From Vagococcus sp. CY52-2 (GTDB taxonomy: Bacteria > Bacillota > Bacilli > Lactobacillales > Vagococcaceae), in assembly GCF_022655055.1 (NCBI RefSeq), contig NZ_CP093384.1, positions 1,550,001 to 1,614,000 of the forward strand: a stretch of DNA of 64,000 nucleotides. The letters are read 5' to 3'. A model generated the notes under the pieces. The model saw only the letters and a list, made by a program, of their open reading frames with translations, ran no database searches and was not told the DNA's origin. The translations under genes and the position numbers were made by a program. Numbering within the stretch: position 1 is the stretch's first letter; every line of letters starts with the position of its first letter. Shown piece after piece: positions 29,161-39,884 of the stretch.

Positions 29161-30784
29161 ATTTTTGTACGTATATCGCTAAAGATTGATAGGGCTGAAT
29201 ATCTAACTCTTTTTCTATTGTTTCACATGCCACATTACTAATTAAAATATTTCCAGAAAAAAATTCATCTGGGATAGTCACGTTAATTGGGGCATCAGAA
29301 AAATTATTTAGCACAAGCAATGAATCCGTTTCGTAACGACGAATGTATCCATAAATACGACTATTTTCAACCTCAAATGGTTCATAATTTCCCATTGAGA
29401 TAACCTGATATTCTTTCCTTAATTGAATCAGTTGTTGGTAAAAGGAAAAGATACTGCCATTTTTCAATTCATTTTCAACTGTAATATCATCATATTTACC
29501 TATAGATAACCAGGGCTCTTGTTTGCTAAATCCAGCATAGTCCGTACTATCCCACTGCATAGGTGTTCTAGAGTTATCTCTAGACTTATGTTGAATGACT
29601 TCGATGGCTTCATCATGACTTAATCCATCTTCTAATAACTGAGTATACGCATTATGGGTTTCAACATCTTGATAAGAAGTCAACTTATCAAATTGAGGAT
29701 CTAGCATACCAATTTCTTCTCCCATATAAACATAAGGTGTCCCTCGGTTTAAATGAATTGCTGCTGCTAACATTTTTGATCCACGTACACGATATTTTTC
29801 CCAATCAACAAAACGATTAATAGCGCGCGGTTGATCATGATTATTCCAAAACAAGGCATTCCAACCATTACCTTTACTCATACCTGTTCCCCATTCATGA
29901 AGCGTTGATTTTAGTTCGTTAAAATCATATGGCATGATAGTCCATTTTTTTCCATCTTTATAATCAACTTTCAAATGATGGAAATTGAAAATCATACTTA
30001 ACTCTTCTCTTTCAGGTACAGTATATAAAATGCCGTTTTCAATAGTAGTTGAACTCATTTCCCCTACAGTAATAATAGATGGATCTTTTCCAAACGTTTC
30101 GCGGTTCATTTCATGAATAAAAGTATGCGCGATTGGTTTGTCCGTGTACTCAGCTTTTCCAATCATATCAGTCGCATCTTTTAATACATCATCTTTTCCA
30201 ATGACATTAATAACATCAAATCGTAACCCTTTTACACCTAAATTTGTCCAGAAATCAACGACTTTATATAATTCTTTTCTAACATTTGGATTTCGCCAAT
30301 TTAAATCAGCTTGTGTTTTATCATATAAATGTAAAAAGTAATCATCGGTCTGACCAAATCGCGACCAGGCATTTCCACCAAATTTTGACTCCCAATTTGT
30401 CGGTTCACTTCTTAATATAAAGAAATCTTGATAATAAGTATCACCATTCACTGCTTTTTTAAACCACTCATGTTCAATTGAAACATGATTTAGTACCATA
30501 TCAAGCATGATTTCTATATTTCGTTCACGTGCTTTTTTTACTAATTCTTTAAAATCATCTTCTGTTCCAAAAACAGGATCAATCGCAATGTAATTGGAAA
30601 TGTCATAGCCATTATCCTTTTGTGGACTTGGATAAATAGGGTTCAACCAAATCATATCTATTCCTAACGTTTCTAGATAGGGTAATTTTTCAATAATTCC
30701 TTGTAAATCACCCACTCCATCACCATTTTTATCATAAAATGATTTTGGATAAATTTGATAAATTACTTTATCCTTAAAACTCAA
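29159..30784 (-). CDS. treC: Trehalose-6-phosphate hydrolase (GH13)
   Basis: A cytoplasmic alpha-glucosidase of about 541 residues splitting trehalose 6-phosphate to glucose and glucose 6-phosphate. Seen: VIYQIYPKSFYDKNGDGVGD, MVLNHVSIEHEWF, the nucleophile region GLRFDVINVIGK, the acid/base GEMSSTTIEN and NNHDQPRAINR, all GH13 landmarks of the oligo-1,6-glucosidase/TreA group. Context (17 bases after a trehalose PTS gene, next to treR) selects TreC over isomaltase. Start: the in-frame GTG at 30793 touches the AAAGGAA site; the TTG at 30784 is nine bases away and matches family N-termini. Confidence 0.95.
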   Translation of the reverse strand: MSFKDKVIYQIYPKSFYDKNGDGVGDLQGIIEKLPYLETLGIDMIWLNPIYPSPQKDNGYDISNYIAIDPVFGTEDDFKELVKKARERNIEIMLDMVLNHVSIEHEWFKKAVNGDTYYQDFFILRSEPTNWESKFGGNAWSRFGQTDDYFLHLYDKTQADLNWRNPNVRKELYKVVDFWTNLGVKGLRFDVINVIGKDDVLKDATDMIGKAEYTDKPIAHTFIHEMNRETFGKDPSIITVGEMSSTTIENGILYTVPEREELSMIFNFHHLKVDYKDGKKWTIMPYDFNELKSTLHEWGTGMSKGNGWNALFWNNHDQPRAINRFVDWEKYRVRGSKMLAAAIHLNRGTPYVYMGEEIGMLDPQFDKLTSYQDVETHNAYTQLLEDGLSHDEAIEVIQHKSRDNSRTPMQWDSTDYAGFSKQEPWLSIGKYDDITVENELKNGSIFSFYQQLIQLRKEYQVISMGNYEPFEVENSRIYGYIRRYETDSLLVLNNFSDAPINVTIPDEFFSGNILISNVACETIEKELDIQPYQSLAIYVQK

Positions 30785-30801
30785 TGAGGCCACTTCCTTT
30801 A

Positions 30802-32763
30802 CTAAATCGATTTTACTTGTAAAATACTGGTGTCTTTATTTACGTAACCATCTTTTATAATTGGATCTACTTGATAACTATCTGAATTTGTAATCACAAT
30901 TTGTGTTTGGGTTAAGAATCCTGATTCTTTAATGCCCTCAATATCAAAATCTAATAATAAATCACCGACAGTCACTCTATCACCTTGTTTGACATGTGTT
31001 TCAAAATATTGACCATTTAAATTGACAGTATCTAATCCCACATGAATTAACATGTCAATGCCATGATCATCTGTAATCCCAATGGCATGTTTACTTGGAA
31101 AGACTAAACTAATTGTTCCGCTCATTGGAGCATAAACATGACCTTCACTTGGTTCAATCACAACACCTTGTCCCATCGTACCTTGTGAGAATACTGGATC
31201 TTTTGATTCAGTAATTGGTGCCATATCTCCTATCAATGGCGCATAAACTGTTACGACTTCACTGACTACTTTTTCAGGAGCAACCGGCCCACTTAAACTA
31301 ACGTCTATTGGTGAAATCGCTTCTCCTACTCTATCCAACTGATTAAAAATACCTGCTCTTCTAAAGAACAAGGTTAAGACGAATGGGACTGCCACAGCGA
31401 TGATCATTCCGATAAAGAATACACCGTAATATTTTGGCACAATCGCTAAAATACCTGGTAATCCACCCACTCCAATTGATAGGGCTCTAACACCAAATAA
31501 CGTCACAAACAAACCAGCAATTCCACTACCAATCATTGCCGCAACAAATGGGTACATATATTTTAAATTAATCCCAAACATCGCAGGTTCTGTTACACCT
31601 AACCAAGCTGAAATAACTGATGGAACAGATACTTGTTCTTCTTTTTTATTTCCTCTATGAGCATAAACAACAGCTAAAACAGCTGCCCCTTGAGCAATAT
31701 TTGATAAACAAATCATTGGCCAAAGATTGGTTGAGCCAAAATCTGCTACTAGTTGTTGATCAATTGCTAAGGTTGTATGGTGTAATCCTGTAATAACAAG
31801 TGGGGCATAAAAAGTACCAAACACCGCTGCAAACAGCCAATTTAATGATGATGTTAAACCTGTATTAACCACTGTTGAAATAGCTGAACCTATTTTCCAA
31901 CCAATTGGCCCTAAAATTAAATGAGCTGCTAAAATAGTTGGTAATAAAGCAAAAAACGGAACAAATATCATTGAAACAGCTTCTGGAATATGTTTTCTTA
32001 AAAATCGTTCCAGATATACTAACATAAATCCTGCTAACATCGCTGGAATAACTTGTGCTTGATACCCAATTTTATCCATTGTAAAGAAACCAAAATCCCA
32101 ACTCCAATTAGCTGCAATATCTGCCGCACTTGTTGAGTTTACTGCATAGGCATTTAAAAGTTGTGGAGAAACCAATGTAATCCCTAAAACAATCCCTAAT
32201 ATTTCAGTTCCTTTCATTTTTTTAGCAATACTCCATGTAATTCCTACTGGTAAGAAATGGAAAATCGCTTCACCTGGTAACCATAAAAATCCATTAACTC
32301 CATTCCAAAAAGTAGATGACTCTGTAATCGTTTTACCATTTAAAAATCCCATCGGAACAGCTTCTAAAATATTTCTAAAACCTAAAATTAATCCTCCAAC
32401 AATAATTGCTGGCAATAATGGCGTAAAAATTTCCGCTAGAACAGTTACTGCACGTTGTAGCATGTTTTGATTTTGTTTTGCTGCTGATTTAATTTCCTCT
32501 TTTGTTCCACCTTGAATACCTGAAATAGACATAAATTCTTGATAAAATGTTGGTACTTCATTCCCAATAATGACTTGGAACTGTCCAGCATTTGTAAAAA
32601 TCCCTCTCACACAAGAAATATCTTCAATCTTATCTTCCTGTGCTTTTGATGGATCGTTTAACACAAACCTCATACGTGTGGCACAATGTGTGACTGCGGC
32701 AATATTTTCTTTACCACCAACATAGTCTAGTAATAATAATGCATCTTGATTAAATTTTCCCAT
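30802..32763 (-). CDS. treP: Trehalose-specific PTS permease EIIBCA
   Basis: A 653-residue permease that imports and phosphorylates trehalose. EIIB is residues 1-85, with the phospho-Cys27 in AVTHCATRMRF. The membrane EIIC domain spans about 105-470 (VGGLILGFRNILEAVPMGF, ITGLHHTTLAIDQQL, and a GVTEPAMFGINLKY motif). A C-terminal EIIA domain (about 505-653) carries the phospho-His in MLIHVGLDTVNLNGQ. A fused EIIA means no separate EIIA-Glc is needed. First gene of the treP-treC operon, with promoter, TreR-like operator and cre-like site all readable just upstream. Confidence 0.95.
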   Translation of the reverse strand: MGKFNQDALLLLDYVGGKENIAAVTHCATRMRFVLNDPSKAQEDKIEDISCVRGIFTNAGQFQVIIGNEVPTFYQEFMSISGIQGGTKEEIKSAAKQNQNMLQRAVTVLAEIFTPLLPAIIVGGLILGFRNILEAVPMGFLNGKTITESSTFWNGVNGFLWLPGEAIFHFLPVGITWSIAKKMKGTEILGIVLGITLVSPQLLNAYAVNSTSAADIAANWSWDFGFFTMDKIGYQAQVIPAMLAGFMLVYLERFLRKHIPEAVSMIFVPFFALLPTILAAHLILGPIGWKIGSAISTVVNTGLTSSLNWLFAAVFGTFYAPLVITGLHHTTLAIDQQLVADFGSTNLWPMICLSNIAQGAAVLAVVYAHRGNKKEEQVSVPSVISAWLGVTEPAMFGINLKYMYPFVAAMIGSGIAGLFVTLFGVRALSIGVGGLPGILAIVPKYYGVFFIGMIIAVAVPFVLTLFFRRAGIFNQLDRVGEAISPIDVSLSGPVAPEKVVSEVVTVYAPLIGDMAPITESKDPVFSQGTMGQGVVIEPSEGHVYAPMSGTISLVFPSKHAIGITDDHGIDMLIHVGLDTVNLNGQYFETHVKQGDRVTVGDLLLDFDIEGIKESGFLTQTQIVITNSDSYQVDPIIKDGYVNKDTSILQVKSI

Positions 32764-32778
32764 CTTCTTTCTCCTTTC

Positions 32779-32794
32779 ACTTGTACATACAAGT
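32779..32794. promoter_or_regulatory. TreR-type operator in front of treP
   Basis: ACTTGTACATACAAGT is a palindrome of seven-base arms; its core TTGTACATACAA differs at one position from the Bacillus TreR site TTGTATATACAA. It lies between the treP -10 box and the ribosome site, where a bound repressor would block transcription. Confidence 0.75.
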
Positions 32795-32806
32795 TATCTT
32801 AAATAA

Positions 32807-32835
32807 AATATACACCCTCCTCACCACTTTGTAAA
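32807..32835 (-). promoter_or_regulatory. Promoter of the treP-treC operon
   Basis: On the minus strand TTTACA (-35, 32830-32835), exactly 17 bases, then TATATT (-10, 32807-32812). Confidence 0.75.
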
Positions 32836-32844
32836 GCGCTAACA
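32830..32844. promoter_or_regulatory. cre-like site overlapping the treP -35 box
   Basis: Minus strand TGTTAGCGCTTTACA matches the first 12 positions of the CcpA consensus TGWNANCGNTNNCA and carries one extra base before the final CA. It overlaps the -35 box, fitting glucose repression. Confidence 0.5.
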
Positions 32845-32995
32845 CATTTTATTTATTTTTCATTATTCCAATTCACATCATTTTGTCATAAAAAATCTAA
32901 TAAAATAGCTTATTTTCACTATAACTGTACACTTATATAGTCAAATACTAACAAGCTATCAATTTAATGATTGATTTATTAAAATTCTTTCATAA

Positions 32996-33009
32996 TTAAA
33001 ACGCTTTTA
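32996..33009. promoter_or_regulatory. Second cre-like site, upstream of treR
   Basis: TTAAAACGCTTTTA fits the cre consensus TGWNANCGNTNNCA at all but two positions (position 2 and position 13) and is symmetrical. Confidence 0.4.
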
Positions 33010-33027
33010 TTTTTTTCTTTTATACTA

Positions 33028-33051
33028 ACTTGTATAGTTGTTCATACAAGT
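33028..33051. promoter_or_regulatory. Split TreR-like operator in front of treR
   Basis: ACTTGTA and TACAAGT, the same arms as the treP operator, but separated by 10 bases. It lies about 20-45 bases before the treR start and may allow autoregulation. Confidence 0.5.
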
Positions 33052-33073
33052 TTAATTGAAGGGGAAAATAGGA

Positions 33074-33796
33074 ATGAAAGCATATGAGGTTATTTACCAA
33101 TCAATAGAAAATAGTATTTTAAGAGGAGAATTTTTACCTGGAGATTATTTACCTAGTGAAAATCAATACGTGAAACAATTTAAAGTATCTAGAGATACTA
33201 TAAGAAAAGCATTAAATCTTCTTATGACTAACGGTTATATTCAAAAAATACATGGAAAAGGGTCGCTTGTTTTAAAACGAGAACAGTTAAGATTTCCTAT
33301 ATCTGGATTAACAAGCTATAAAGAATTGCAAAATGCTTATGGTTATCAAAGTATTACGAACGTTATTTTCTTAGAAAAAATCATTATTGACAAAAAACTT
33401 GAATCACTCACTGGATTTTCTGTAGGAGAACAAGCATGGAAAATGATTCGAACTCGTGAAATTGATAAACAAAAAATTATTTTAGATACGGACTATCTTT
33501 TATGTCGATTTATTCCTACTCTCACAAAAGAAATCGGTGAAGACTCTATTTATAAACACATCGAGAAAGACTTAAATTTACAAATTTCATTTGCGGAAAA
33601 AGAAATTCGCGTAGTGAAATTAAATCAAGAAGAAAAACAATACCTTGATTTAAATCCTCAAGATACCAATATTGTTTCCATTCAAAGTCGCGTCTTTTTA
33701 GCTAATGCAGAACAATTTCAATATACAGACAGCAGGCATCGTGTGGACAAATTTTTATTTTATGACTTTGCTAGAAGAAATCCCTCAACTATATAA
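33074..33796 (+). CDS. treR: Trehalose operon repressor, GntR family
   Basis: A 240-residue GntR/HutC-type regulator. The N-terminal winged helix reads YQSIENSILRGEFLPGDYLPSE and QFKVSRDTIRKALNLLMTNG (residues 8-50); the C-terminal UTRA ligand domain (from about residue 90) would bind trehalose 6-phosphate. The frame starts with a TTG at 33056 that overlaps the AAGGGG site; the ATG at 33074 nine bases after it is the proper start. It is divergent from treP-treC with two operator-like palindromes between. It derepresses when trehalose phosphate accumulates, by analogy with Bacillus TreR. Confidence 0.92.
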   Translation: MKAYEVIYQSIENSILRGEFLPGDYLPSENQYVKQFKVSRDTIRKALNLLMTNGYIQKIHGKGSLVLKREQLRFPISGLTSYKELQNAYGYQSITNVIFLEKIIIDKKLESLTGFSVGEQAWKMIRTREIDKQKIILDTDYLLCRFIPTLTKEIGEDSIYKHIEKDLNLQISFAEKEIRVVKLNQEEKQYLDLNPQDTNIVSIQSRVFLANAEQFQYTDSRHRVDKFLFYDFARRNPSTI

Positions 33797-33799
33797 CAA

Positions 33800-33848
33800 A
33801 TCCAAAATCACCCACTAGATAACTCTAATGGGTGATTTTGGATTTTAT
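33800..33848. terminator. Bidirectional terminator between treR and pnp
   Basis: CCAAAATCACCCA and its exact complement (33802-33814, 33829-33841) form a 13-bp stem between the two convergent genes. Confidence 0.88.
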
Positions 33849-35989
33849 TCAGATTTTTCTTTTGTTTCTTCTTTTTTCTCTTCTTTAGGTTTTTCAATCA
33901 TTGCTTTACGTGAAGCATTAACGCGTCCTTGACGGTCAATTTCTGTCACTTTCACAAGGATTTCATCGCCTAATTTAACCACATCTTCTACTTTATTCAC
34001 ACGTTCATGTGAGAATTGAGAAATATGCACTAACGCATCTTTTCCTTTAAATAAGTTAACAAAAGCACCGAATTTTTCAATTCTTACAACTTTAGCTAAG
34101 TATACTTGTCCCACTTCAACTTCACGAACTAAGTCTTTAATGATTTCAATCGCACGGTTGATTTTATCTTGATCTTGATGAGCAATACTTACATTACCAT
34201 CTTGATCGATATCAATTTTAACATCAGTTTCTTCGATAATTTTATTGATGGTTTCGCCACCTTTACCGATAACATCTTTAATTTTTTCAGGTTTGATTTG
34301 AATCATTTCAATCTTAGGAGCATATTTACTTAACTCTTTACGAGGTTCAGCAATTGTTGATGTCAATTCAGCTAGTATTTCCATACGTGCTTTTTTCGCT
34401 TGAGTTAAAGCTTCTGTTAAGATAGCCTCTGTAATTCCTTCGATTTTAATATCCATTTGTAATGCTGTAATACCATCTTTTGTTCCGGCAACTTTAAAGT
34501 CCATGTCACCCAAGTGGTCTTCCATACCTTGTATATCTGTTAAGATAGTGTAGTTATCCCCATCCATTACAAGTCCCATTGCAATACCCGCAACAGGTGC
34601 TTTGATTGGAACACCAGCATCCATTAAGGCTAAAATTCCTGCACAGATACTTGCTTGAGAAGAAGATCCATTTGATTCTAATACCTCTGAAACCACACGA
34701 ATCATATATGGAAATTCTTGTTCATTTGGAATAACTTGTGCCATCGCACGTTCACCTAATGCACCATGTCCGATTTCACGACGACCTGGTGATCTCATTG
34801 GTCCAGTTGAACCAACTGAGTATTGTGGGAAGTTATAGTGATGGATGAATCGTTTACTTTCTTCCACACCTAATCCATCAATAATTTGATGTTCGCCAAG
34901 TGGTGCTAATGTACAAACTGATAAAGCTTGCGTTTGTCCACGAGTAAATAATCCTGAACCATGAACACGAGGTAAAATTCCTACTTCAGATGATAACGGA
35001 CGGATTTCGTCAATTTTACGACCATCAGGACGGACTTTTTCAACTGTAATCAGACGACGAACTTCATTTTTTTCCATGTCTTCTAAAATTTGACGTACTT
35101 CTTTCATCCATTTAGCAGACTCTTCGTCTTCAGCAAATTTTTCTTCGTAAACAGCAATCACTTCATCTTTTAAAGCTGAAATATTGTCTTCACGAGCTAA
35201 TTTTTCTTCTGTTTGAATGGCTTGTGTCATACGAGGCATATATGTATCATTGATTTCTGTTTCTAGCTCAGCGTCAACTTGTAATAACTCGATTTCCATT
35301 TTTTCTTTGCCAATTTCATTGGCAATTTCTTCTTGGAAAGCCACTAAACGTTTGATTTCTTCATGACCAAATAACAGTGCACCTAACATATCTTCCTCAG
35401 ATACTTCTTTTGCACCACTTTCAACCATATTAATCGCATCTTTTGTTCCAGCTACTGATAATTCAATCGTTGTTTGTTCTGCTTGTTCAACAGTTGGGTT
35501 GATAACATACTCACCGTCAACAAAACCAACTTCAACACCAGCAATTGGGCCATTAAATGGAATATCAGATACACATAGAGCTAAAGATGAGCCTAACATT
35601 GCTGCCATTTCAGGTGAGCAATCTTGCTCAACACTCATAACAGTGTTCGTAATTTGAACTTCATTACGGAATCCTTCAGCAAACATTGGACGGATTGGTC
35701 TATCAATTAAACGAGCAGTTAATGTTGCTGTTTCACTTGGACGGCCTTCACGTTTAATGAATCCTCCTGGTACTTTTCCAACAGCATACATTTTTTCTTC
35801 ATAATTAACTGTTAGTGGGAAAAAATCAACATCTTTCGCTTGTTTTGAAGCTACAGCGACACTTAATACCACCGTGTCACCATATCTTACTAACACTGCT
35901 CCATTTGCTTGCTTGGCTAATTGTCCGATTTCAACAGATAATGGACGGCCTCCCCAAGTTGTTTCAAAAACACGTTTTTCACTATGCAC
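33845..35989 (-). CDS. pnp: Polyribonucleotide nucleotidyltransferase
   Basis: A 714-residue phosphorolytic 3'-5' exoribonuclease of the RNA degradosome. Two RNase PH-like domains ([19 protein letters not shown] at the start; second starting near [14 protein letters not shown]), then a KH domain ([19 protein letters not shown]) and an S1 domain ([19 protein letters not shown]), and an acidic/lysine-rich tail. The frame is open to 36037, but the sequence before [11 protein letters not shown] is not family-like. AAAGGAG ten bases before the GTG at 35989 supports that start. It follows rpsO, the order conserved across bacteria. Confidence 0.96.
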   Translation of the reverse strand: MHSEKRVFETTWGGRPLSVEIGQLAKQANGAVLVRYGDTVVLSVAVASKQAKDVDFFPLTVNYEEKMYAVGKVPGGFIKREGRPSETATLTARLIDRPIRPMFAEGFRNEVQITNTVMSVEQDCSPEMAAMLGSSLALCVSDIPFNGPIAGVEVGFVDGEYVINPTVEQAEQTTIELSVAGTKDAINMVESGAKEVSEEDMLGALLFGHEEIKRLVAFQEEIANEIGKEKMEIELLQVDAELETEINDTYMPRMTQAIQTEEKLAREDNISALKDEVIAVYEEKFAEDEESAKWMKEVRQILEDMEKNEVRRLITVEKVRPDGRKIDEIRPLSSEVGILPRVHGSGLFTRGQTQALSVCTLAPLGEHQIIDGLGVEESKRFIHHYNFPQYSVGSTGPMRSPGRREIGHGALGERAMAQVIPNEQEFPYMIRVVSEVLESNGSSSQASICAGILALMDAGVPIKAPVAGIAMGLVMDGDNYTILTDIQGMEDHLGDMDFKVAGTKDGITALQMDIKIEGITEAILTEALTQAKKARMEILAELTSTIAEPRKELSKYAPKIEMIQIKPEKIKDVIGKGGETINKIIEETDVKIDIDQDGNVSIAHQDQDKINRAIEIIKDLVREVEVGQVYLAKVVRIEKFGAFVNLFKGKDALVHISQFSHERVNKVEDVVKLGDEILVKVTEIDRQGRVNASRKAMIEKPKEEKKEETKEKSE

Positions 35990-36111
35990 TATAATTTTTC
36001 TCCTTTGCATACTCGAGGTGAACAGACTACTAAACAAATATCAATCATCTCAAAAATTTAAGAAAACTCATATTTGCATAGTAGACAATCAGCTCATCCT
36101 CGGTTTTTTAT

Positions 36112-36146
36112 TAAAAGAAAAGCGAGATCAAAACGACCTCACTTAT
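36112..36146 (-). terminator. Terminator/attenuator between rpsO and pnp
   Basis: On the minus strand AAGTGAGGTC and GATCTCGCTT pair (two G-T wobbles) around TGTTTT-like loop bases, then a T-rich tail. It lies about 25 bases past rpsO. Confidence 0.7.
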
Positions 36147-36169
36147 CCTCCTATTTTTGACTCAATTGA

Positions 36170-36439
36170 TTAACGACGTAAGCCTAAACGTTTGATTAAT
36201 TCACGGTAACGTTGAACATCATTTTTACGTAAGTAAGCTAATAAGTTACGACGGTGACCAACTTTTTTCATTAATCCACGGTATGAATGGTGGTCTTTTT
36301 TATGCACGTGTGCATGCTCGTTTAATGCATTAATTTCTGCAGTTAAAACAGCGATTTGTACTTCTGGAGAACCAGTATCTCCTTCGTGACGTGCGTATTC
36401 TTTAATGATTTCGTTCTTGCGTTCTTTTGAAATTGCCAT
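36170..36439 (-). CDS. rpsO: 30S ribosomal protein S15
   Basis: An 89-residue small-subunit protein binding 16S rRNA. Seen: [24 protein letters not shown], the [25 protein letters not shown] signature of the family split over residues 40-75, and the KRLGLRR end. Start fixed at 36439 by GAGGTG seven bases upstream. A perfect-spacing promoter precedes it, and pnp lies downstream. Confidence 0.98.
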   Translation of the reverse strand: MAISKERKNEIIKEYARHEGDTGSPEVQIAVLTAEINALNEHAHVHKKDHHSYRGLMKKVGHRRNLLAYLRKNDVQRYRELIKRLGLRR

Positions 36440-36475
36440 GTCTTTCACCTCTTCTATATTATTTCCCCAAAACTG

Positions 36476-36504
36476 AGTATATCGTTGGTGATTCGATGTA
36501 CCAA
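36476..36504 (-). promoter_or_regulatory. Promoter of rpsO
   Basis: On the minus strand TTGGTA (-35), 17 bases, TATACT (-10), about 40 bases before the start codon. Confidence 0.65.
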
Positions 36505-36592
36505 GTAATAGGCATGTGACGATTTATCACACAATGGTACTTTACATGATTTTTAGCATAAAAGCAACTGTTTCATACACTTAATTCTCGTT

Positions 36593-38026
36593 TTATTTAT
36601 CTTTTTTGTACCAATCATAATGAAATATTCCGTCTCTATCTTTTCGCTCGTAAGTATGTGCACCAAAATAATCTCTTTGTGCTTGAATAATGTTGGCTGG
36701 TAAGTCTTTTGAGCGGTATGAATCATAATAAGAAATCGCCGAAGACAAGCTTGGTACTGGTACACCTAGTTTAACAGCTAAAGAAACAACTTCTCTTATA
36801 TCACGTTGGTATTCTGATACAATACTTAAAAAGTAGTCATCTAACATTAGATTTTTTAGTGTTGGATTCTTTTCATAAGCATCTGTGATTTTTTGTAAAA
36901 ATTGTGCACGTATAATACAGCCCTCACGAAATATTTGAGCGATTTCTCCATAGTTTAATGACCAATTGTATTCATTACTTGCCATCATCATTTGTGAGAA
37001 TCCTTGTGCGTAACTCATAATCTTACTAAAATATAAGGCTCTTCTGACTTTTTCTATCATGACGTTTTTATCTATGTTTTTATCTATGTCTATATCAGCA
37101 TCTGGTCCTGGTAAAATACGACTTGCCTCGCATCGCTCTTCTTTTAAAGCTGACATAAATCTAGCAAAAACTGCTTCTGTTACAAGAGGTAATGGAACAC
37201 CTAAATCAAGTGCATTCTGACTGGTCCATTTCCCAGTTCCTTTATTGCCTGCTTTATCTAGTATGTGTGTGACGATGTAATCTTGCGTGTCTAAATCATC
37301 TTTCTTCATTAATAGTTCAGATGTAATCGTCATTAAGTAGCTGTTTAGTTCGCCATCATTCCAAGAATTAAAAATTTGAGAAATTTCTTCTATATTAAGA
37401 CCCAATCCTTTAGATAAAATATCATAACTTTCAGCAATCAGCTGCATATCACCATACTCAATACCGTTATGAACCATTTTAACAAAATGTCCAGCCCCGT
37501 CTGGTCCAATATAAGACACACAAGGTTTTCCATCACGAGCTTTAGCTGCGATATCTTCAAACAAAGGTTTAATTAAATCATATGCTTCACGTTGACCACC
37601 TGGCATGAGTGATGGTCCGTTTAGTGCCCCCTCTTCTCCACCAGACACACCTGAACCTACAAACTTAATTCCAAACTCTTTCAAGTAATTACTTCGTCTG
37701 AGTGTATCAGTATAATGAGTATTTCCTCCATCAATCAGTACATCATCTTTATCTAAATAAGGTACTAACTGCTCAATGATAGTATCTGTTATCTTTCCAG
37801 CAGTTACCATCAGCATTATTTTTCGAGGTGTTTCAATTGATTCAATAAAAGAGTCAATTGTTTCAAATCCTTTAATGTTTTTTTCTGGATGATTTTTTAA
37901 AAACTCATCTGTTTCATGATAAAAATGACTGTAAACGGACACGCTATATCCTTTCCCTTCACTATTTAAAGCCAAATTTTTTCCCATAACACCTAATCCG
38001 ACCATACCAAACTGCTGCTTACTCAT
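36593..38026 (-). CDS. gnd: 6-phosphogluconate dehydrogenase, decarboxylating
   Basis: A 477-residue oxidative pentose-phosphate enzyme making ribulose 5-phosphate, CO2 and NADPH. Seen: the NADP-binding [18 protein letters not shown], the catalytic region [20 protein letters not shown] with the active Lys, the signature [16 protein letters not shown], and the C-terminal [15 protein letters not shown]. Length is that of the long (NADP) form. Single gene; GGAGG is 11 bases before the ATG. Confidence 0.97.
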   Translation of the reverse strand: MSKQQFGMVGLGVMGKNLALNSEGKGYSVSVYSHFYHETDEFLKNHPEKNIKGFETIDSFIESIETPRKIMLMVTAGKITDTIIEQLVPYLDKDDVLIDGGNTHYTDTLRRSNYLKEFGIKFVGSGVSGGEEGALNGPSLMPGGQREAYDLIKPLFEDIAAKARDGKPCVSYIGPDGAGHFVKMVHNGIEYGDMQLIAESYDILSKGLGLNIEEISQIFNSWNDGELNSYLMTITSELLMKKDDLDTQDYIVTHILDKAGNKGTGKWTSQNALDLGVPLPLVTEAVFARFMSALKEERCEASRILPGPDADIDIDKNIDKNVMIEKVRRALYFSKIMSYAQGFSQMMMASNEYNWSLNYGEIAQIFREGCIIRAQFLQKITDAYEKNPTLKNLMLDDYFLSIVSEYQRDIREVVSLAVKLGVPVPSLSSAISYYDSYRSKDLPANIIQAQRDYFGAHTYERKDRDGIFHYDWYKKDK

Positions 38027-38257
38027 TTAATCAATTGCCTCCTGTAGCTTTTTCCATTAGTTATAAATCCTTTAAAATAATAACATAACTGATTTAGTTT
38101 CTTAGAAAAATATGAAAGTTTTCATCGTTCTATTACCAAATTAAAATAAGTAAAAATAACATTTATTAAGGGTTTAAGCGATTTATTTATTTCTCAAGGT
38201 TTTCATTTTATGGTAAAATGAAAAGTACTATATTAGAATAGAAAGGAAGGGATATTG

Positions 38258-38821
38258 ATGATTACAATGGATGATATTATCCGTGAGGGGCATCCTACCC
38301 TTCGTGAAGTTGCCAAAGAAGTTGAGTTACCTTTATCAGAAGAAGATATTGAACTAGGTAAACGTATGCAAGAGTTTTTAAAAAACAGTCAAGACCCAGA
38401 ACTTGCAGAAAAATACAAACTACGTGGTGGTGTTGGACTTGCCGCACCACAATTAAATATTTCAAAACGCATTATTGCAATTGAAATTCCTAGTCAGTCA
38501 GAAGAAGATACTGAACCACTTTTAAGCACTGTCATGTACAATCCCAAAATAGTGAGTCACTCAGTTCAACAAGCTGCTCTTGAAGAAGGAGAAGGTTGTT
38601 TATCTGTTGACAGACCAGTGCCAGGTTACGTTATTAGAAATGCACGAATTACAGTTACTTATCATGATATAAATGGTGAAGAACATAAAATTCGTTTGAA
38701 AAATTACATGGCCATTGTGGTACAACATGAGATTGATCATATCAATGGTATTATGTTCTATGATCATATTAATGAAGAGCATCCAAATTATGCACCAGAT
38801 GATGTGATTTTTATCCAATAA
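38258..38821 (+). CDS. def: Peptide deformylase
   Basis: A 187-residue metalloenzyme removing the formyl group from nascent proteins. All three motifs are present: [23 protein letters not shown], and [12 protein letters not shown] (metal His pair). Insertions around residues 65-85 place it in the type II (Gram-positive) group. The open frame begins with a TTG at 38255, but the ATG at 38258 is seven bases from GGAAGG and is the likely start. Single-gene unit. Confidence 0.96.
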   Translation: MITMDDIIREGHPTLREVAKEVELPLSEEDIELGKRMQEFLKNSQDPELAEKYKLRGGVGLAAPQLNISKRIIAIEIPSQSEEDTEPLLSTVMYNPKIVSHSVQQAALEEGEGCLSVDRPVPGYVIRNARITVTYHDINGEEHKIRLKNYMAIVVQHEIDHINGIMFYDHINEEHPNYAPDDVIFIQ

Positions 38822-38858
38822 AAAGCTTGTCATACAAATTGTATGACAAGCTTTTTTG
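38820..38858. terminator. Bidirectional terminator between def and the FNT channel gene
   Basis: AAAAGCTTGTCATAC and its exact complement form a 15-bp stem with a five-base loop and a T-run. Confidence 0.92.
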
Positions 38859-38868
38859 TTTTACTCGA

Positions 38869-39663
38869 TTAATCTAAGTAGTGAACAGATTCATCTTTAT
38901 TCAACCAAGAATAAGTTAACCCAATAACCAATCCCCCACCAATAAAGTTACCAATGAAAGTAAAAATCAAATTGGTCGCTACTGCACCAACCGTCATCCC
39001 AGCAATCATTCCACCTGATGAAAAATAGGCTAATGGGAAGTAAATGAAATTGGCGATAACGTGCTCAAATCCTAAGAAGGTAAAAATAAAAATAACTAGA
39101 ATGATACCAAATAATCGACCCACATCATCTTTTAATTTCATCGACATCAAAACAGCCAGGTTAACAATCACATTGGCAAAAATCCCTTCTATTAATGTTT
39201 GAAGGATTCCCTTTTCAAATTTCCCCTCAACCAGATGCGTTAAAAAATTATCTGCTGGTAATCCTTTAAAAGATCCTGTAAGAGATAACATATAAGCAAT
39301 AACGAGTGCACCGATTAAATTAAACAGCACACAAACCAGCAATATTTTTAACGCACGACTTGGTGCTAATTTCTTTCGGTAAGTCGCAACTGTCATATAC
39401 ATCATGTTAGATGTTCCAAGTTCTGCATTAAGAAAAATGATTAAAGCTAATCCCAAACCAAACGCCATCGCGTATAAAGCTTTTCCCGCTGCTGGGTCTG
39501 TAAATTTCAATCCTAATCCTATTGCAATCGCTGATCCTAAGCTCAGATATAGTGTTGCTAATACCGAACGCATCGCGTATTTCCCAAAATGTTTTTGGAT
39601 TAATTCATCTTTTTTTTCGATGGACGCATCTAGTTTGGCCATCAATTCTGAATGTTGTGCCAT
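38869..39663 (-). CDS. Formate/nitrite transporter-family channel
   Basis: A 264-residue FNT membrane channel with six hydrophobic segments. Features include LGSAIAIGLGLKF (segment 1), NAELGTSNMMYMTVATYRKK (segment 2 region), ALVIAYMLSLTG, GIFANVIVNLAVLMSMKLKD with the conserved NxxVxLA-type motif, and the GFEHVIANFIYFPLAYF segment carrying the pore His. Substrates of the family are formate, nitrite, lactate or hydrosulfide; context does not decide. AAGGAAGG precedes the ATG. Confidence 0.9.
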   Translation of the reverse strand: MAQHSELMAKLDASIEKKDELIQKHFGKYAMRSVLATLYLSLGSAIAIGLGLKFTDPAAGKALYAMAFGLGLALIIFLNAELGTSNMMYMTVATYRKKLAPSRALKILLVCVLFNLIGALVIAYMLSLTGSFKGLPADNFLTHLVEGKFEKGILQTLIEGIFANVIVNLAVLMSMKLKDDVGRLFGIILVIFIFTFLGFEHVIANFIYFPLAYFSSGGMIAGMTVGAVATNLIFTFIGNFIGGGLVIGLTYSWLNKDESVHYLD

Positions 39664-39832
39664 TGTCTTATTCCTTCCTTTGATAACATTGTTATTTTTT
39701 GAGCAAACTTTTATTTATAGTAGATACTATATCTTAAAAACTCGTCCAAATCTACTAAAAGTTTAATAAAAATGTGGATAAAATACGTCAAATTTTTCTA
39801 TTTAAACTTTTCTACAAAACATCAATTAATTC

Positions 39833-39861
39833 TTGTCTTTTCAAAATTGATAAAGTATAAT
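39833..39861 (+). promoter_or_regulatory. Promoter of rpsD
   Basis: TTGTCT (-35), 17 bases, TATAAT (perfect -10), leaving a transcribed leader of about 175 bases before rpsD. Confidence 0.75.
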
Positions 39862-39884
39862 GGAATTTGTGTAAAATAATGCAG

